DNA of 64,000 nt, from assembly GCA_023390655.1 (NCBI GenBank), contig JAEWCL010000004.1:1-64000 (forward strand). The letters run 5' to 3'. Below are positions 34,211 to 42,725 of this stretch, piece after piece; position 1 is the first letter of the stretch, and every line of letters begins with the position of its first letter. Both the position numbers and the translations under genes were made by a program. This DNA is from Bacillota bacterium. GTDB lineage: Bacteria > Bacillota > Clostridia > Christensenellales > CAG-138. Below the pieces are notes generated by a model. That model was not told the DNA's origin, searched no databases, and saw only the letters and a list, made by a program, of their open reading frames with translations.

Positions 34211-34998
34211 ACTGCACCCGAAAGTCCCTTAAGCATGTAGTGGATGGACGCAAACATGTCCGAAAACATGGTGTTCGCAAAATTGACGTATACCGGCAGC
34301 AGCAGCAGCAGTGCCAAAAACCCAAGCATGATCTTAAGCGGGATGCCGACAACAAACACGTTCATCTGCGGGGTCGTCCGCACAATCACACCCATCAATA
34401 TCTCTCCCATCATGCCCGCCGCGATCATCGGCATTGCCACCTTGGCGGCAAGCATGAACGAAAGCACGAACACCTCCACCGCCGAATATCCCAAGGCCGG
34501 AGCAAGCGTCACCTGCCCCACCGGAATGTAGGAGAAGGTGTTTAAGAGGATGTACACGAGCTGGTGATGCCCGTCCACTACAAAAAACAGAATCAGCATG
34601 ATGGTATAGAGAAAATTGCCCGTTACCGGAACGCTGACGTTTGATTGCACATCAAACACGTTCACCATACCAAACCCCATCTGCATGTCTATGGTATAAC
34701 CCGCCGTCTGCGGGATGCTGAAAAACAGCGTCGTCACATACCCCAGCACGAGGCCGAAGAGCAGCTCCTTGACACAAAGCAGCGCATACTCGAATACGCT
34801 GCGGTAAACGATTGCCGTGCGCGCGGCATCCGCGGAATACACAACATAGGCAAGCGCGATACAAAGCATGATTTTGAGCATGCTGGGCAGCGTCTTTCGC
34901 CCGAAAATCGGGCTGGAAAAAATCAACGCCGAAATCCGCAGAAAGATCAGCACGAAATAATCGAGATTGAGCATCACGGCGTCTACGATCTTTTCCAT
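34207..34998 (-). CDS. fliR: Flagellar export protein FliR
   Basis: 263 residues, six membrane segments (for example YFVLIFLRISALIFSSPIFG), gate component of the flagellar type III system. TAGYTIDMQMGFGMVNVFD is a conserved loop. Its stop overlaps the flhB start. Confidence 0.94.
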   Translation of the reverse strand: MEKIVDAVMLNLDYFVLIFLRISALIFSSPIFGRKTLPSMLKIMLCIALAYVVYSADAARTAIVYRSVFEYALLCVKELLFGLVLGYVTTLFFSIPQTAGYTIDMQMGFGMVNVFDVQSNVSVPVTGNFLYTIMLILFFVVDGHHQLVYILLNTFSYIPVGQVTLAPALGYSAVEVFVLSFMLAAKVAMPMIAAGMMGEILMGVIVRTTPQMNVFVVGIPLKIMLGFLALLLLLPVYVNFANTMFSDMFASIHYMLKGLSGAV

Positions 34999-35010
34999 CG
35001 CTCACACCCA

Positions 35011-35280
35011 CTAGATACGGGTATTTCCGATATACTCGAATATGCGCAGCGTGAAATCGGAAAGGCTGGTGAGCATCCATCCACCAAACACCAGGAGCGC
35101 GATAAATATCGCAATGATCTTTGGCACAAACGCAAGGCTCTGCTCATTGATCTGCGTCGTTGCCTGAAATATGGAAACGATAATGCCCACGATCATGCCG
35201 ATGATAAGCGGCGGCGCCGCCACCATCATGATGGTGGTGACCGCATCCTGCATTACTTTGATTACCGTTGTCTGATCCAT
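35011..35280 (-). CDS. fliQ: Flagellar export protein FliQ
   Basis: 89 residues with two membrane helices; gate component. The sequence VSIFQATTQINEQSLAFVPK is the conserved loop of FliQ. Twelve bases before fliR. Confidence 0.95.
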   Translation of the reverse strand: MDQTTVIKVMQDAVTTIMMVAAPPLIIGMIVGIIVSIFQATTQINEQSLAFVPKIIAIFIALLVFGGWMLTSLSDFTLRIFEYIGNTRI

Positions 35281-35329
35281 GTTTTTTCCCTCTAACCCCG
35301 TATTGCGCCTTCCGTCAAACGGCAGCCCG

Positions 35330-36175
35330 TCAGCCGAAGCTTGTGAGCAGCGATTTTATCGTAAGCGTCCATCCGTCCACCATCACGAACAGCAGCAACT
35401 TAAACGGCAGTGAAATGACAACAGGCGGCAGCATCATCATACCCATGGACATCAGGGTACTTGCCACCACCATATCGATCACGATAAACGGGATATAGAT
35501 ATAGAAGCCGATCTCAAACCCATGCTTGATCTCGCTGGTGATAAACGCCGGGATCAAGGTTGTGTTGGGAATGCTTTCAAGCGTTTCCACCGTATCGGGC
35601 TCGCCGGAAGCGGAAAGGAAAAACTTGAGGTCGGACTTATAGGTTTGCTTGAACATGAACTCGCGCATCGGCTTCATGGCCTGCTCCACTGCGGATTCCT
35701 CCGTAATGATGCCCTTCACATAAGGCTGGTACGCCTCTGTTTCAACCTGCTTGATCACAGGAGACATCACAAACAGTGTGAGAAACAGCGCAAGGCCAAT
35801 GAGAACCTGGTTCGGCGGCATCTGTTGCAGGCCCATACCGTTGCGTACAAGCGAAAGCACAATGATAATGCGCGTGAAGCTTGTAAGCATAATCAGGATA
35901 GAGGGCAGCACGCTCAATACGGTGAGCAGCAGCAGGATATCCACCGATTCGCTCCTGTCGCCCAAAAGTCCGCCAAACGGTCCGTTCGCGGAACTGGTAT
36001 TCTCTTTTAAAACCGAACAACCACATAACAAAACAGCCACCATAATGACCGTAATGAAGAGCCAAACCCGTTTGGCTCCTTTTTTGGTCTTACGGTGGTG
36101 GTCTTTTCCCGCCCCGGGTATCATCGTCATCTTCAGCGGCGGTAAAGCCGTCGCTTGCTGCGCACAATTTCTCAT
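35330..36175 (-). CDS. fliP: Flagellar export protein FliP
   Basis: 281 residues; gate component with four membrane helices (SFTRIIIVLSLVRNGMG and QMPPNQVLIGLALFLT are diagnostic). The N-terminus is longer than usual: a basic stretch precedes a signal-like segment that ends in LLCGCS, which looks like a lipobox. The start is not certain: ATG 36175 has only a distant AGGAT, and another in-frame ATG at 36130 has no better site. A four-codon frame (ATG 36186) overlaps the first ATG and could couple translation. Confidence 0.92.
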   Translation of the reverse strand: MRNCAQQATALPPLKMTMIPGAGKDHHRKTKKGAKRVWLFITVIMVAVLLCGCSVLKENTSSANGPFGGLLGDRSESVDILLLLTVLSVLPSILIMLTSFTRIIIVLSLVRNGMGLQQMPPNQVLIGLALFLTLFVMSPVIKQVETEAYQPYVKGIITEESAVEQAMKPMREFMFKQTYKSDLKFFLSASGEPDTVETLESIPNTTLIPAFITSEIKHGFEIGFYIYIPFIVIDMVVASTLMSMGMMMLPPVVISLPFKLLLFVMVDGWTLTIKSLLTSFG

Positions 36176-36235
36176 GTATCCGACATCCTGTTCCCCCTGG
36201 CCCCACGCACGCCCCCCCAGGCATGCGCGCGGCGC

Positions 36236-36595
36236 TTATTTGAGCGGCGAATGCTCATCCTTTTTGTAAATCGCCGAGAGCACATCTCTAAAGGATGATA
36301 TGCCGCCCTGCGGCTGTTGTTCCTGTATCAGCGGCTGGAGTTCGCCAAGCTCCGCCGTCACCAGCGGCTGGATATTCTGCTGCGTAATCCCCACCACCAT
36401 GTACTTTTCTCCGACCTGAAGCAACAAAATCTGCTTGTCCTTCGAAAGCACCAGGCGGTCCTTTATCGTCATGTACTTGCCCTTCATGAGATTGCCGCCC
36501 TTCACAGACAAGTACTTTGTTGTAAAGTAAGCGGCAAAAATCACAAGCAACAATACAAGGATCAATAAAAATGTAGAGCCCGAATCCTCCAACAT
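36236..36595 (-). CDS. fliO: Flagellar biosynthesis protein FliO/FliZ
   Basis: 119 residues: a membrane segment (about 8-26) followed by a small cytosolic domain (IKDRLVLSKDKQILLLQVGEKYMVVGIT) that is the FliO signature. Assists assembly of FliP. Three bases after the fliE stop; no fliM, fliN or fliL is in between or upstream, unlike Bacillus. Confidence 0.88.
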   Translation of the reverse strand: MLEDSGSTFLLILVLLLVIFAAYFTTKYLSVKGGNLMKGKYMTIKDRLVLSKDKQILLLQVGEKYMVVGITQQNIQPLVTAELGELQPLIQEQQPQGGISSFRDVLSAIYKKDEHSPLK

Positions 36596-36598
36596 TGT

Positions 36599-36892
36599 TT
36601 ATACCTGCATACGCATGACTTCGTTATAGGCGTCAATCACCTTGTTGCGGATCTGAATGGCGAGGTTTAAAGACAACTCCGCCTTCTTTGCCGCAATGGT
36701 CGTTGTATGGATATCTGTAATATCGCCCGAAAGCAGGCTTAACGTGTTTGCCTGTGTGGCGGCGTCCGTTGCCTGCGCGTCCTGCAGCGCATTGCTTAAA
36801 ATATCAGAAAAGCTTGCGCCTTCCGCCTTTGCGGCTGCCTGGGGCTGCTGCGCAGCCGTAGAAACAACGTTTGCGATCTGTTGAATCTGCAT
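36599..36892 (-). CDS. fliE: Flagellar hook-basal body complex protein FliE
   Basis: 97 residues; joins the MS ring to the rod. C-terminal SLNLAIQIRNKVIDAYNEVMRMQV is the conserved end. ATG 36892 follows GGAGACGCC; the 32-codon extension upstream overlaps flgC and is a shadow. Normally fliF comes next; here fliO follows directly. Confidence 0.94.
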   Translation of the reverse strand: MQIQQIANVVSTAAQQPQAAAKAEGASFSDILSNALQDAQATDAATQANTLSLLSGDITDIHTTTIAAKKAELSLNLAIQIRNKVIDAYNEVMRMQV

Positions 36893-36917
36893 GGCGTCTC
36901 CTTCCCTTTCCGTCCGG

Positions 36918-37367
36918 TTAACGGCCGATCTCAAGCGCCTTGAGCGCCATGTTCTTCGTGGCGTTGAGCGCGGTGATATTTGCTTCATACGCGCGCGTTG
37001 CCGCCATCATATCCACCATTTCCGCCACTTCATTGACGTTGGAGTACTTGACATATCCATTCGCATCCGCGTCCGGGTGGCTGGGATCGTACTCCATCTT
37101 AAAGTCCGACATGTCCGTTGCGATAGAGGAAACGACCACGCCGCGCCCATGCGAAGCGCTCCGGCCGTTTTTTGCTTCGCTCAGATAAGCGGCAAACGAG
37201 GTGTTGTCCGCCCGCTCCGCGAATACCGCAACCCTGCGGCGGTAAGGTTCCCCGTTTGCGGTACGGGTCGTACCCGCGTTGGCAATATTCTGGCTGATGA
37301 CATCCATGCGCAGCCGTTGGGCCGTTAATGCGGAGCCGCTGATATCGAGAGAACTTAAAAATGCCAT
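36918..37367 (-). CDS. flgC: Flagellar basal-body rod protein FlgC
   Basis: 149 residues. QRLRMDVISQNIANAGTTRTANGEPYRRR is the classic FlgC start, and EVAEMVDMMAATRAYEANITALN the C-terminal helix. The real start is 37367; the longer open frame lies in flgB. Proximal rod protein exported early. Confidence 0.95.
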   Translation of the reverse strand: MAFLSSLDISGSALTAQRLRMDVISQNIANAGTTRTANGEPYRRRVAVFAERADNTSFAAYLSEAKNGRSASHGRGVVVSSIATDMSDFKMEYDPSHPDADANGYVKYSNVNEVAEMVDMMAATRAYEANITALNATKNMALKALEIGR

Positions 37368-37371
37368 AGCG

Positions 37372-37950
37372 TTACTTCCCTTCCCGAATTGCCATATTGA
37401 GGCGGGCAAACTCGCTGTTGATTTGTTCCGTGAGCGTATAATAATAGACGGTGTTGCGCGCGAGCGCAACGTTTTCCGCCTCCACATCGACATTGTTGCC
37501 GTCATACCGCATATTAGTCTTGTCGTTTTTCGTGACCTGTGCCGCCACATCGGAAAGCGGGGTCTGCTGCGTATCATCCGTAAAGGTAAAGTGGTTTTCG
37601 CGCGTACGCTTGCTGACAAAATCCGTATCCATTCTGACGGGGTCCTTTACGAGCTCCTCGTTTTTCGAGAACGCGATGTGCTTGTCCCTTGTGCGCTTGT
37701 TTTCATAGCGCGGCTCAATGGTTGCGGCAAACGCATCCTGTTCGGGGGCGCGCGCTTCTGCAATGCCGGACTGTGCCTCCAACTGATCGTTGAGCGCTTT
37801 TTGAAAGATCGACTCAAATTCCACGCTGGAGCTCTTGAAATTCGGGGTCTCCGCGTTTGCAATATTGTTGGAGATCACTTCGTTGCGGATCCACGCGGCA
37901 TCCATGCCTTTTTGCAAAAGATCAATTCCGCCAAACATCTTTGGTATCAT
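37372..37950 (-). CDS. flgB: Flagellar basal-body rod protein FlgB, with enlarged middle
   Basis: 192 residues, some 50-60 longer than usual. The ends are standard (WIRNEVISNNIANAETPNFKS near residue 20; VDVEAENVALARNTVYYYTL near 155). The middle contains two similar pieces, KRTRDKHIAF (about 84-93) and KRTRENHFTF (about 113-122), while ordinary FlgB has one such T-x2-H segment, so part of the loop may be duplicated. Second gene of the operon. Confidence 0.92.
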   Translation of the reverse strand: MIPKMFGGIDLLQKGMDAAWIRNEVISNNIANAETPNFKSSSVEFESIFQKALNDQLEAQSGIAEARAPEQDAFAATIEPRYENKRTRDKHIAFSKNEELVKDPVRMDTDFVSKRTRENHFTFTDDTQQTPLSDVAAQVTKNDKTNMRYDGNNVDVEAENVALARNTVYYYTLTEQINSEFARLNMAIREGK

Positions 37951-37954
37951 CGCC

Positions 37955-38569
37955 CTAGCTCACTCCTTCCCCAATGCGATACGCCTCATAGTTGGATAGT
38001 ACCTTGGATACATAATTTCGTACCCGTTCGCTGATTTTTGCGTACTGCGCCGCATCATCAGCGTCCGTAATATTCAACCCCGATATCCTGTTTGGGCCGG
38101 TATTGTATGCGGCCAGCGCCAAACGCACGTCCCCGAAGCGATCAATGAGGCTTCTTAAATACTTCGTACCGCCCGCAATGTTCTGTGCCGGGTCAAACGA
38201 ATTGGTAACACCTAAAGAAGCGGCTGTGGACGGCATCAGCTGCATGAGTCCTTCCGCGCCCGCGGAGGAGACCGCATCCGTACGGTAGCTTGACTCCGCC
38301 TGTATCACGGCTTTTATCAGCGCCGCATCCAGACCGCTCTGCTGTGCTGCGGTTTGGATCAGCCCATCGTAGGCCACGGGATTGGCAACTGCACCCAGAG
38401 GCTGCGACCCCACATTCCCAAGCGGGATCAGGCTGCTGTCCGCCGCAAGCGCATCCGAAAACAAATTGGAAAACCGCGGCGCCTGAAACCCGACCTTTGC
38501 CGCATTTGCGTCCAGCATGGATTGCACCTGCTCCAATTTGGTTAAATATATCCCTCTAACCGATTCCAT
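37955..38569 (-). CDS. Lytic transglycosylase, SLT domain (flagellar cell-wall hydrolase)
   Basis: 204 residues. The C-terminal half is an SLT domain: catalytic Glu in IKAVIQAESSYR, then GAEGLMQLMPSTAASLGV and ALAAYNTGPNRI. It cuts peptidoglycan so that the rod can pass, the job FlgJ does in Proteobacteria. There is no signal peptide, so the flagellar export system may carry it out, its N-terminal 90 residues serving as a signal; this is inference. ATG 38569 follows AAGGG. First gene of the flgB-flgC-fliE operon. Confidence 0.88.
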   Translation of the reverse strand: MESVRGIYLTKLEQVQSMLDANAAKVGFQAPRFSNLFSDALAADSSLIPLGNVGSQPLGAVANPVAYDGLIQTAAQQSGLDAALIKAVIQAESSYRTDAVSSAGAEGLMQLMPSTAASLGVTNSFDPAQNIAGGTKYLRSLIDRFGDVRLALAAYNTGPNRISGLNITDADDAAQYAKISERVRNYVSKVLSNYEAYRIGEGVS

Positions 38570-38584
38570 ACAGCAAACCCTTCT

Positions 38585-38625
38585 TATACTAGTTGAGTAT
38601 AGCATAACAAAACGCGGGCATTCAA
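38585..38625 (-). promoter_or_regulatory. Sigma-A type promoter of the transglycosylase-flgB operon, with palindrome
   Basis: On the minus strand TTGAAT (38620-38625), 18-base spacer, TATACT (38596-38601). A palindrome TATACT-AGTTG-AGTATA (38585-38601) spans the -10 and the start point and may be an operator. The gap 38570-38761 also holds a weak GGGG/CCCC hairpin (38742-38758) after cheB. Confidence 0.55.
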
Positions 38626-38761
38626 CAATTTGTTCATAATTTTGCACGCAATGCCACGAAGGAAGACGTACAATGTCGAATGAACAGGCCTGAACGCCCC
38701 GATATATGACATTCCTTAGAGTGAATGCATGTATTATTTAACAGGGGGCCCATCCCCGCCC

Positions 38762-39808
38762 TTATCTGCCGCCCGTCATCTCGTCATGCCAGCGGCACAT
38801 CCGCGCGGAAATTTCAGCAAGCGGCAGCTCCTGCTGCACGGCGCCAACGGAATTGGCGACCATTGGCATCCCGTAAACCACACAGGTTTCTTTGCTCTGG
38901 CCGATTGTAAACGCGCCTTTACTCCGCATGGCGAGCATCCCCTTTGCGCCATCGCTTCCCATGCCGGTGAGGATAATGCCAAGGGCGTTTGGCCCTGCGG
39001 CCTTTGCGACCGAATGGAACAGGACGTCCACAGACGGACAGTGTCCGCTTACCTTCTCGCCTTTATAGCACTTGACGCGGTAGCCCTTTGCCGAACGCTC
39101 CACTTCCATCTGGAATTCGCCAGGCGCGATGAGCACGCGGCCCGGCAGCACAAGGTCTCCATCGGCCGCTTCCTTTACTTCCAGAGCGCAGGAGTTATTC
39201 AGACGCTCCGCATACATGCGGGTAAATACGGGCGGCATGTGCTGCACCACAACGATTCCTGCAGAAAAGCTTTTGATGCTGTTGAGAATGCTGGCTGTCG
39301 CTTCCGTTCCGCCGGTCGATGCGCCGATTGCGACCAACAGGCTCTCATTGACGGCAGTGCCGCTTGAGCGCTGGCCGATCTCCATCTGCTTCCTGTGCTT
39401 GAACTGGCCCACCTTGGAAATGGACGCGATCTTGATTTTAATCACAAGCTCCGCAATAAACGCATTGCGCTCACCCTCCTCCATCGTCAGGGGCTTTGCC
39501 ACAAAGTCCACGGCACCCGCCTGCATGGAGTCGAGCACCACATTGGGGGTGGAGCTGACGACAATCACGGGCAGCGGGTACTGGGGCATCAGTTTTTTCA
39601 GGAATTCCAGCCCGTTCATCTTGGGCATATCCACATCAAGCGTCATGACATCCGGCTTGAGTGCAAGGATTTTATCCCTTGCCTGGTATGGGTCAGACGC
39701 CTCCCCCACCACTTCGATGCCTGCGTCTTTGGAAATGGAGGCACTCATGAATTGCCGCATAAAAATTGAATCGTCCACAATCAGGACGCGTGTTTTTTTT
39801 GATGCCAT
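38762..39808 (-). CDS. cheB: Chemotaxis response regulator protein-glutamate methylesterase CheB
   Basis: 348 residues: receiver domain (acceptor Asp58 in TLDVDMPKMNG) and methylesterase domain with Ser164 (GASTGG), His190 and Asp286 as catalytic triad. Demethylates chemoreceptors. cheR lies four bases upstream, so both adaptation enzymes are cotranscribed. No receptor gene is in the window. Confidence 0.95.
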   Translation of the reverse strand: MASKKTRVLIVDDSIFMRQFMSASISKDAGIEVVGEASDPYQARDKILALKPDVMTLDVDMPKMNGLEFLKKLMPQYPLPVIVVSSTPNVVLDSMQAGAVDFVAKPLTMEEGERNAFIAELVIKIKIASISKVGQFKHRKQMEIGQRSSGTAVNESLLVAIGASTGGTEATASILNSIKSFSAGIVVVQHMPPVFTRMYAERLNNSCALEVKEAADGDLVLPGRVLIAPGEFQMEVERSAKGYRVKCYKGEKVSGHCPSVDVLFHSVAKAAGPNALGIILTGMGSDGAKGMLAMRSKGAFTIGQSKETCVVYGMPMVANSVGAVQQELPLAEISARMCRWHDEMTGGR

Positions 39809-39812
39809 AGAT

Positions 39813-40652
39813 TCAACCCTTCTTATAAACGGAGGGCATTACATAGTTCAAGCCCGTAGTGGCCTTGTCCACAGATTCCGAATGCCCGACAATAAAGTAA
39901 CCGCCGTCTGCAAGCGCATTGCAGAAGCGCCCAACCAGTTCAGCCTTTGTCTTTGCATCAAAATAGATCATGACGTTCCTGCAGAAGATCACATGGAACT
40001 TCTTTTTAAATGGAAACGTCTGCTCCATGAGATTGAACTTGCGGAAAATGACCTCTTTTTTGAGCTGCTGTTTGACGGAAAGCTTTCCGTCAGGCCCGAT
40101 CTCAAAATATTTCATACGCCAGTGCCCAGGGATGCTGCCGGTGTCCTCGGCACTGTATACGCCCTGCTGGGCGATATCGAGCACCTTTTGGGAAATATCC
40201 GTCGCCAAAACCCGCTTGTCCCACATGGATGCTTCCGTATCGAAGAACTCATCGTTGAGCATCGCCAGCGTATAGGGTTCCTGCCCGGTAGAGCATCCCG
40301 CGCTCCAGATGCGAAGGTCACGGTCTTTGACCGTATTTTTGAGCCCCGGCAGGATGTGGTTCCTGTAAAAATCAAAGTGGGCCCACTCGCGCATGAAATA
40401 GGAATAGTTGGTGGTCAGCACGTTTAATACGTTTGTGATCTCCGTGCCCGTCGCATCCTGAAACAGCACTTTGAAATATGCCGAATAGCTCGAATAGCCG
40501 TTCCGCTGGAGGTACTGGTTCATCCGCCCTTCAATGAGCGTGCGCTTTTTGCTTAAATTGATGCCGTATTCCCGGCGGAGATATTCGGTAAGCGTCAGAA
40601 ATTCCTGATCGCTGATTTTTACCATATCCCTGTTTTGCAAATAGCTTTCCAT
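39813..40652 (-). CDS. cheR: Chemotaxis protein methyltransferase CheR
   Basis: 279 residues. N-terminal helical domain (DQEFLTLTEYLRREYGINLS), SAM-binding core with IWSAGCSTGQEPYTLAM, and FHVIFCRNVMIYFD near the end. Methylates receptor glutamates. ATG 40652 is preferred over upstream starts because of GGAAGGAATG and because the extra sequence runs into the cheW terminator. Confidence 0.94.
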   Translation of the reverse strand: MESYLQNRDMVKISDQEFLTLTEYLRREYGINLSKKRTLIEGRMNQYLQRNGYSSYSAYFKVLFQDATGTEITNVLNVLTTNYSYFMREWAHFDFYRNHILPGLKNTVKDRDLRIWSAGCSTGQEPYTLAMLNDEFFDTEASMWDKRVLATDISQKVLDIAQQGVYSAEDTGSIPGHWRMKYFEIGPDGKLSVKQQLKKEVIFRKFNLMEQTFPFKKKFHVIFCRNVMIYFDAKTKAELVGRFCNALADGGYFIVGHSESVDKATTGLNYVMPSVYKKG

Positions 40653-40751
40653 GGTCTCATTCCTTCCGATTGGTGTGGAAAACAAACCGATATATTTCAA
40701 TACATCGTCATTTTTTGACGAAACATGAGCGGGCCGCGCGCTTTTTACGCA

Positions 40752-40787
40752 CCAAAACAGCGTGCAAAGATTGCCTTTGCACGCTGT
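40752..40787 (-). terminator. Terminator of the fliD-fliS-cheW operon
   Basis: A perfect 13-base-pair stem (40757-40769 with 40775-40787), loop of five, followed on the minus strand by TTTTGG. It lies 19 bases after the stop of the last cheW and separates it from cheR. Confidence 0.75.
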
Positions 40788-40805
40788 CCATTGTTGCAAG
40801 TTCGA

Positions 40806-41273
40806 TTAGTCCTGATCGTAAAGCAGGGCTGCACAATCCAAAAGCATCTTCACTTTTCCTTCCGCGCCGCTGATTCCGCTGATATAGGCGGAATGGGCGT
40901 CCTTCAACGGCGGCGGCGGAACGATCTCGTTTTCTTCAATGGTCAGCACCTCTGAGACTTCATCAATAATCAGCCCCACCGTCATTTCCTGTACCTCCAC
41001 AACCACAATGCAGGTACGCTCATTATACTCGGCCGCGGGCTTTTTAAATTTACGGCGCACATCAATGACGGGTATGATTTTTCCCCTGAGGTTCGTAATC
41101 CCTTTGATGTATTCGGGCGCTCCCGGCAGCGGCGTAATGGGCAGCATGCCGATAATTTCAATCACATGATGGATGGCGATGCCGTAAATTTCTTCCCCCA
41201 ACGCGAAGGTAAGGTAACGGTTCTGCTGTGTATCTGCCGCCTCCACCGCGGAATTGCTCTGCAAAAAGGCCAT
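40806..41273 (-). CDS. cheW: Chemotaxis coupling protein CheW (copy 1)
   Basis: 155 residues, single CheW domain: RYLTFALGEEIYGIAIHHVIEII, ITNLRGKIIPVIDVRRKF, and TVGLIIDEVSEVLTI. Links receptors to CheA. A paralogue (about half identical by eye) is encoded two genes upstream, with a YaaR-family gene between. Both contain a Pro-rich loop EIVPPPP. Confidence 0.93.
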   Translation of the reverse strand: MAFLQSNSAVEAADTQQNRYLTFALGEEIYGIAIHHVIEIIGMLPITPLPGAPEYIKGITNLRGKIIPVIDVRRKFKKPAAEYNERTCIVVVEVQEMTVGLIIDEVSEVLTIEENEIVPPPPLKDAHSAYISGISGAEGKVKMLLDCAALLYDQD

Positions 41274-41309
41274 GCCTTTTCCCCTTTCCGTCTGCTATGC
41301 TTCTGTGCG

Positions 41310-41762
41310 TTAATAATAGAGATCCACGATCATGCCGCGGATATCATCCACAATGCTAAGAAGCTTGATATTCTCCGCCTCATTTTTGAGTATCTCCGCC
41401 GCTAGCTCATCAAGCTTGCCGTTTACCTTGCGGATGAGCGCAAATACCTTGTGACGGCCGCGCTGATCAAACTGGCTGGTTTTGCTGAACAGGTAGGCGT
41501 TGCTCACCGTTTCGTTGAGCAGTTCGCTGATCAGCGAGCGGTATTTATAAAACTCCGCAATATCCGCCTTTTTGCCGATAATCTCCCCTTGCTCAAGGAT
41601 TTTGCCTTTGAGCACTTTGAGATACCGTTCATACTCCGCGGCGTCCGAATCGTGCTTCTGTCGTGAGAATTCCTGCGCAAAGCCCGTGGAAACGCGTTTT
41701 TCTTCCGCAGCTCCCAACGCATGCGCATTTGGAAATACCGTTGACGCTTCCTTAATCCTCAC
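41310..41762 (-). CDS. YaaR family protein (DUF327)
   Basis: 150 residues, helical, ending in the DUF327 pattern VSNAYLFSKTSQFDQRGRHKVFALIRKVNGKL. The function of the family is unknown, though it is often beside chemotaxis or flagellar genes. GTG 41762 is chosen since AGGGAG lies seven bases before it; a TTG ten codons upstream is less likely. Confidence 0.8.
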   Translation of the reverse strand: MRIKEASTVFPNAHALGAAEEKRVSTGFAQEFSRQKHDSDAAEYERYLKVLKGKILEQGEIIGKKADIAEFYKYRSLISELLNETVSNAYLFSKTSQFDQRGRHKVFALIRKVNGKLDELAAEILKNEAENIKLLSIVDDIRGMIVDLYY

Positions 41763-41811
41763 AGCCAAGCTCCCTGTTCTTTCCCTGATCAAACGGCTCC
41801 GGTATGAGCCG

Positions 41812-42303
41812 TTAAAGATTGATGATCAATTCCTCTTCTTCCGGCCTTAACAGCTTTGTGCAATCCAATATCATTTTCACACCGCCGCCGGTCTTTGCAA
41901 TGCCGCTCACACAGCGGTTCTGCGGCAGGCCTTCAAACGTGGGCGGCGGCACGATATCGGCTTCATCAATGTTGATGACCTCCGATACATGCTCCACGAT
42001 CAATCCCGCGTTGAGATTGCCGTTGTCAATAATGATGATGCAGGTCCTTTCGCCATACGCTATCTCAGGCATTTTAAAGCGAATCCGGAGATCCATGACG
42101 GGGATCACCTTTCCGCGCAGATTGATCACGCCTTTGATAAACGCGGGCATCTCCGGCAACGGAGAGATGGGCATCAGCCCTATAATTTCCGTCACACATC
42201 CGATCTCAAGCCCGTAGGCTTCTTCGCCCAGCCCGAATGTGAGATACCGATCCTGCTGCGTATCTTCTATCTCTTCAAACGTATCCCTCTCCATAAACGA
42301 CAT
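41812..42303 (-). CDS. cheW: Chemotaxis coupling protein CheW (copy 2)
   Basis: 163 residues, one CheW domain: RYLTFGLGEEAYGLEIGCVTEII, GVINLRGKVIPVMDLRIRF and AGLIVEHVSEVINI. The order cheW-yaaR-cheW suggests a duplicated gene with an insertion or a local duplication. It might serve a different receptor set or act as CheV-like spare; no receiver domain is present. Confidence 0.93.
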   Translation of the reverse strand: MSFMERDTFEEIEDTQQDRYLTFGLGEEAYGLEIGCVTEIIGLMPISPLPEMPAFIKGVINLRGKVIPVMDLRIRFKMPEIAYGERTCIIIIDNGNLNAGLIVEHVSEVINIDEADIVPPPTFEGLPQNRCVSGIAKTGGGVKMILDCTKLLRPEEEELIINL

Positions 42304-42338
42304 CGCGCTTCCTCCAAAGCCGCAGCAGTTTTGCCCGG

Positions 42339-42722
42339 CTATTTTCTTGTATCAATGAATACGCCGTCCGGCACCAAATAGGGGTTCACATACTTCTGCA
42401 TGTTTTTTTCGGATTGGTGAATGGTTTTGAGCTCCGTCCGATAGAACAGCAGCCGCTCTCTGACGCATGCGGCGCACTGCTCGTCACAATCTCTGATTTC
42501 TTCAAGCGTCTGCCTCATACGGTTTGTGAGCGTACCGCCGCCATACGTGGCGTCGAGCGCGTCAATGCGGCTGCGCAGCGCTTCGTTTTCATCCAAAATT
42601 GCCGCAAGGTCATCCTCACGGTTCTCTTCCATACAGGTTAGCTGTTGCCGCGAAAGCGTCAGCATGCGCTCTAAAAGCTGCTGCTTTTGTTCGCCGTATG
42701 TATTCGGATGAAGCGTTTCCAT
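42339..42722 (-). CDS. FliT-like flagellar chaperone
   Basis: 127 residues, helical (QQLLERMLTLSRQQLTCMEE, ALRSRIDALDATYGGG, and an unstructured C-terminus). Position right after fliS and size suggest FliT, the FliD chaperone; the sequence is too variable to be sure. Start ATG 42722 is three bases from the fliS stop. Confidence 0.65.
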   Translation of the reverse strand: METLHPNTYGEQKQQLLERMLTLSRQQLTCMEENREDDLAAILDENEALRSRIDALDATYGGGTLTNRMRQTLEEIRDCDEQCAACVRERLLFYRTELKTIHQSEKNMQKYVNPYLVPDGVFIDTRK

Positions 42723-42725
42723 ACC

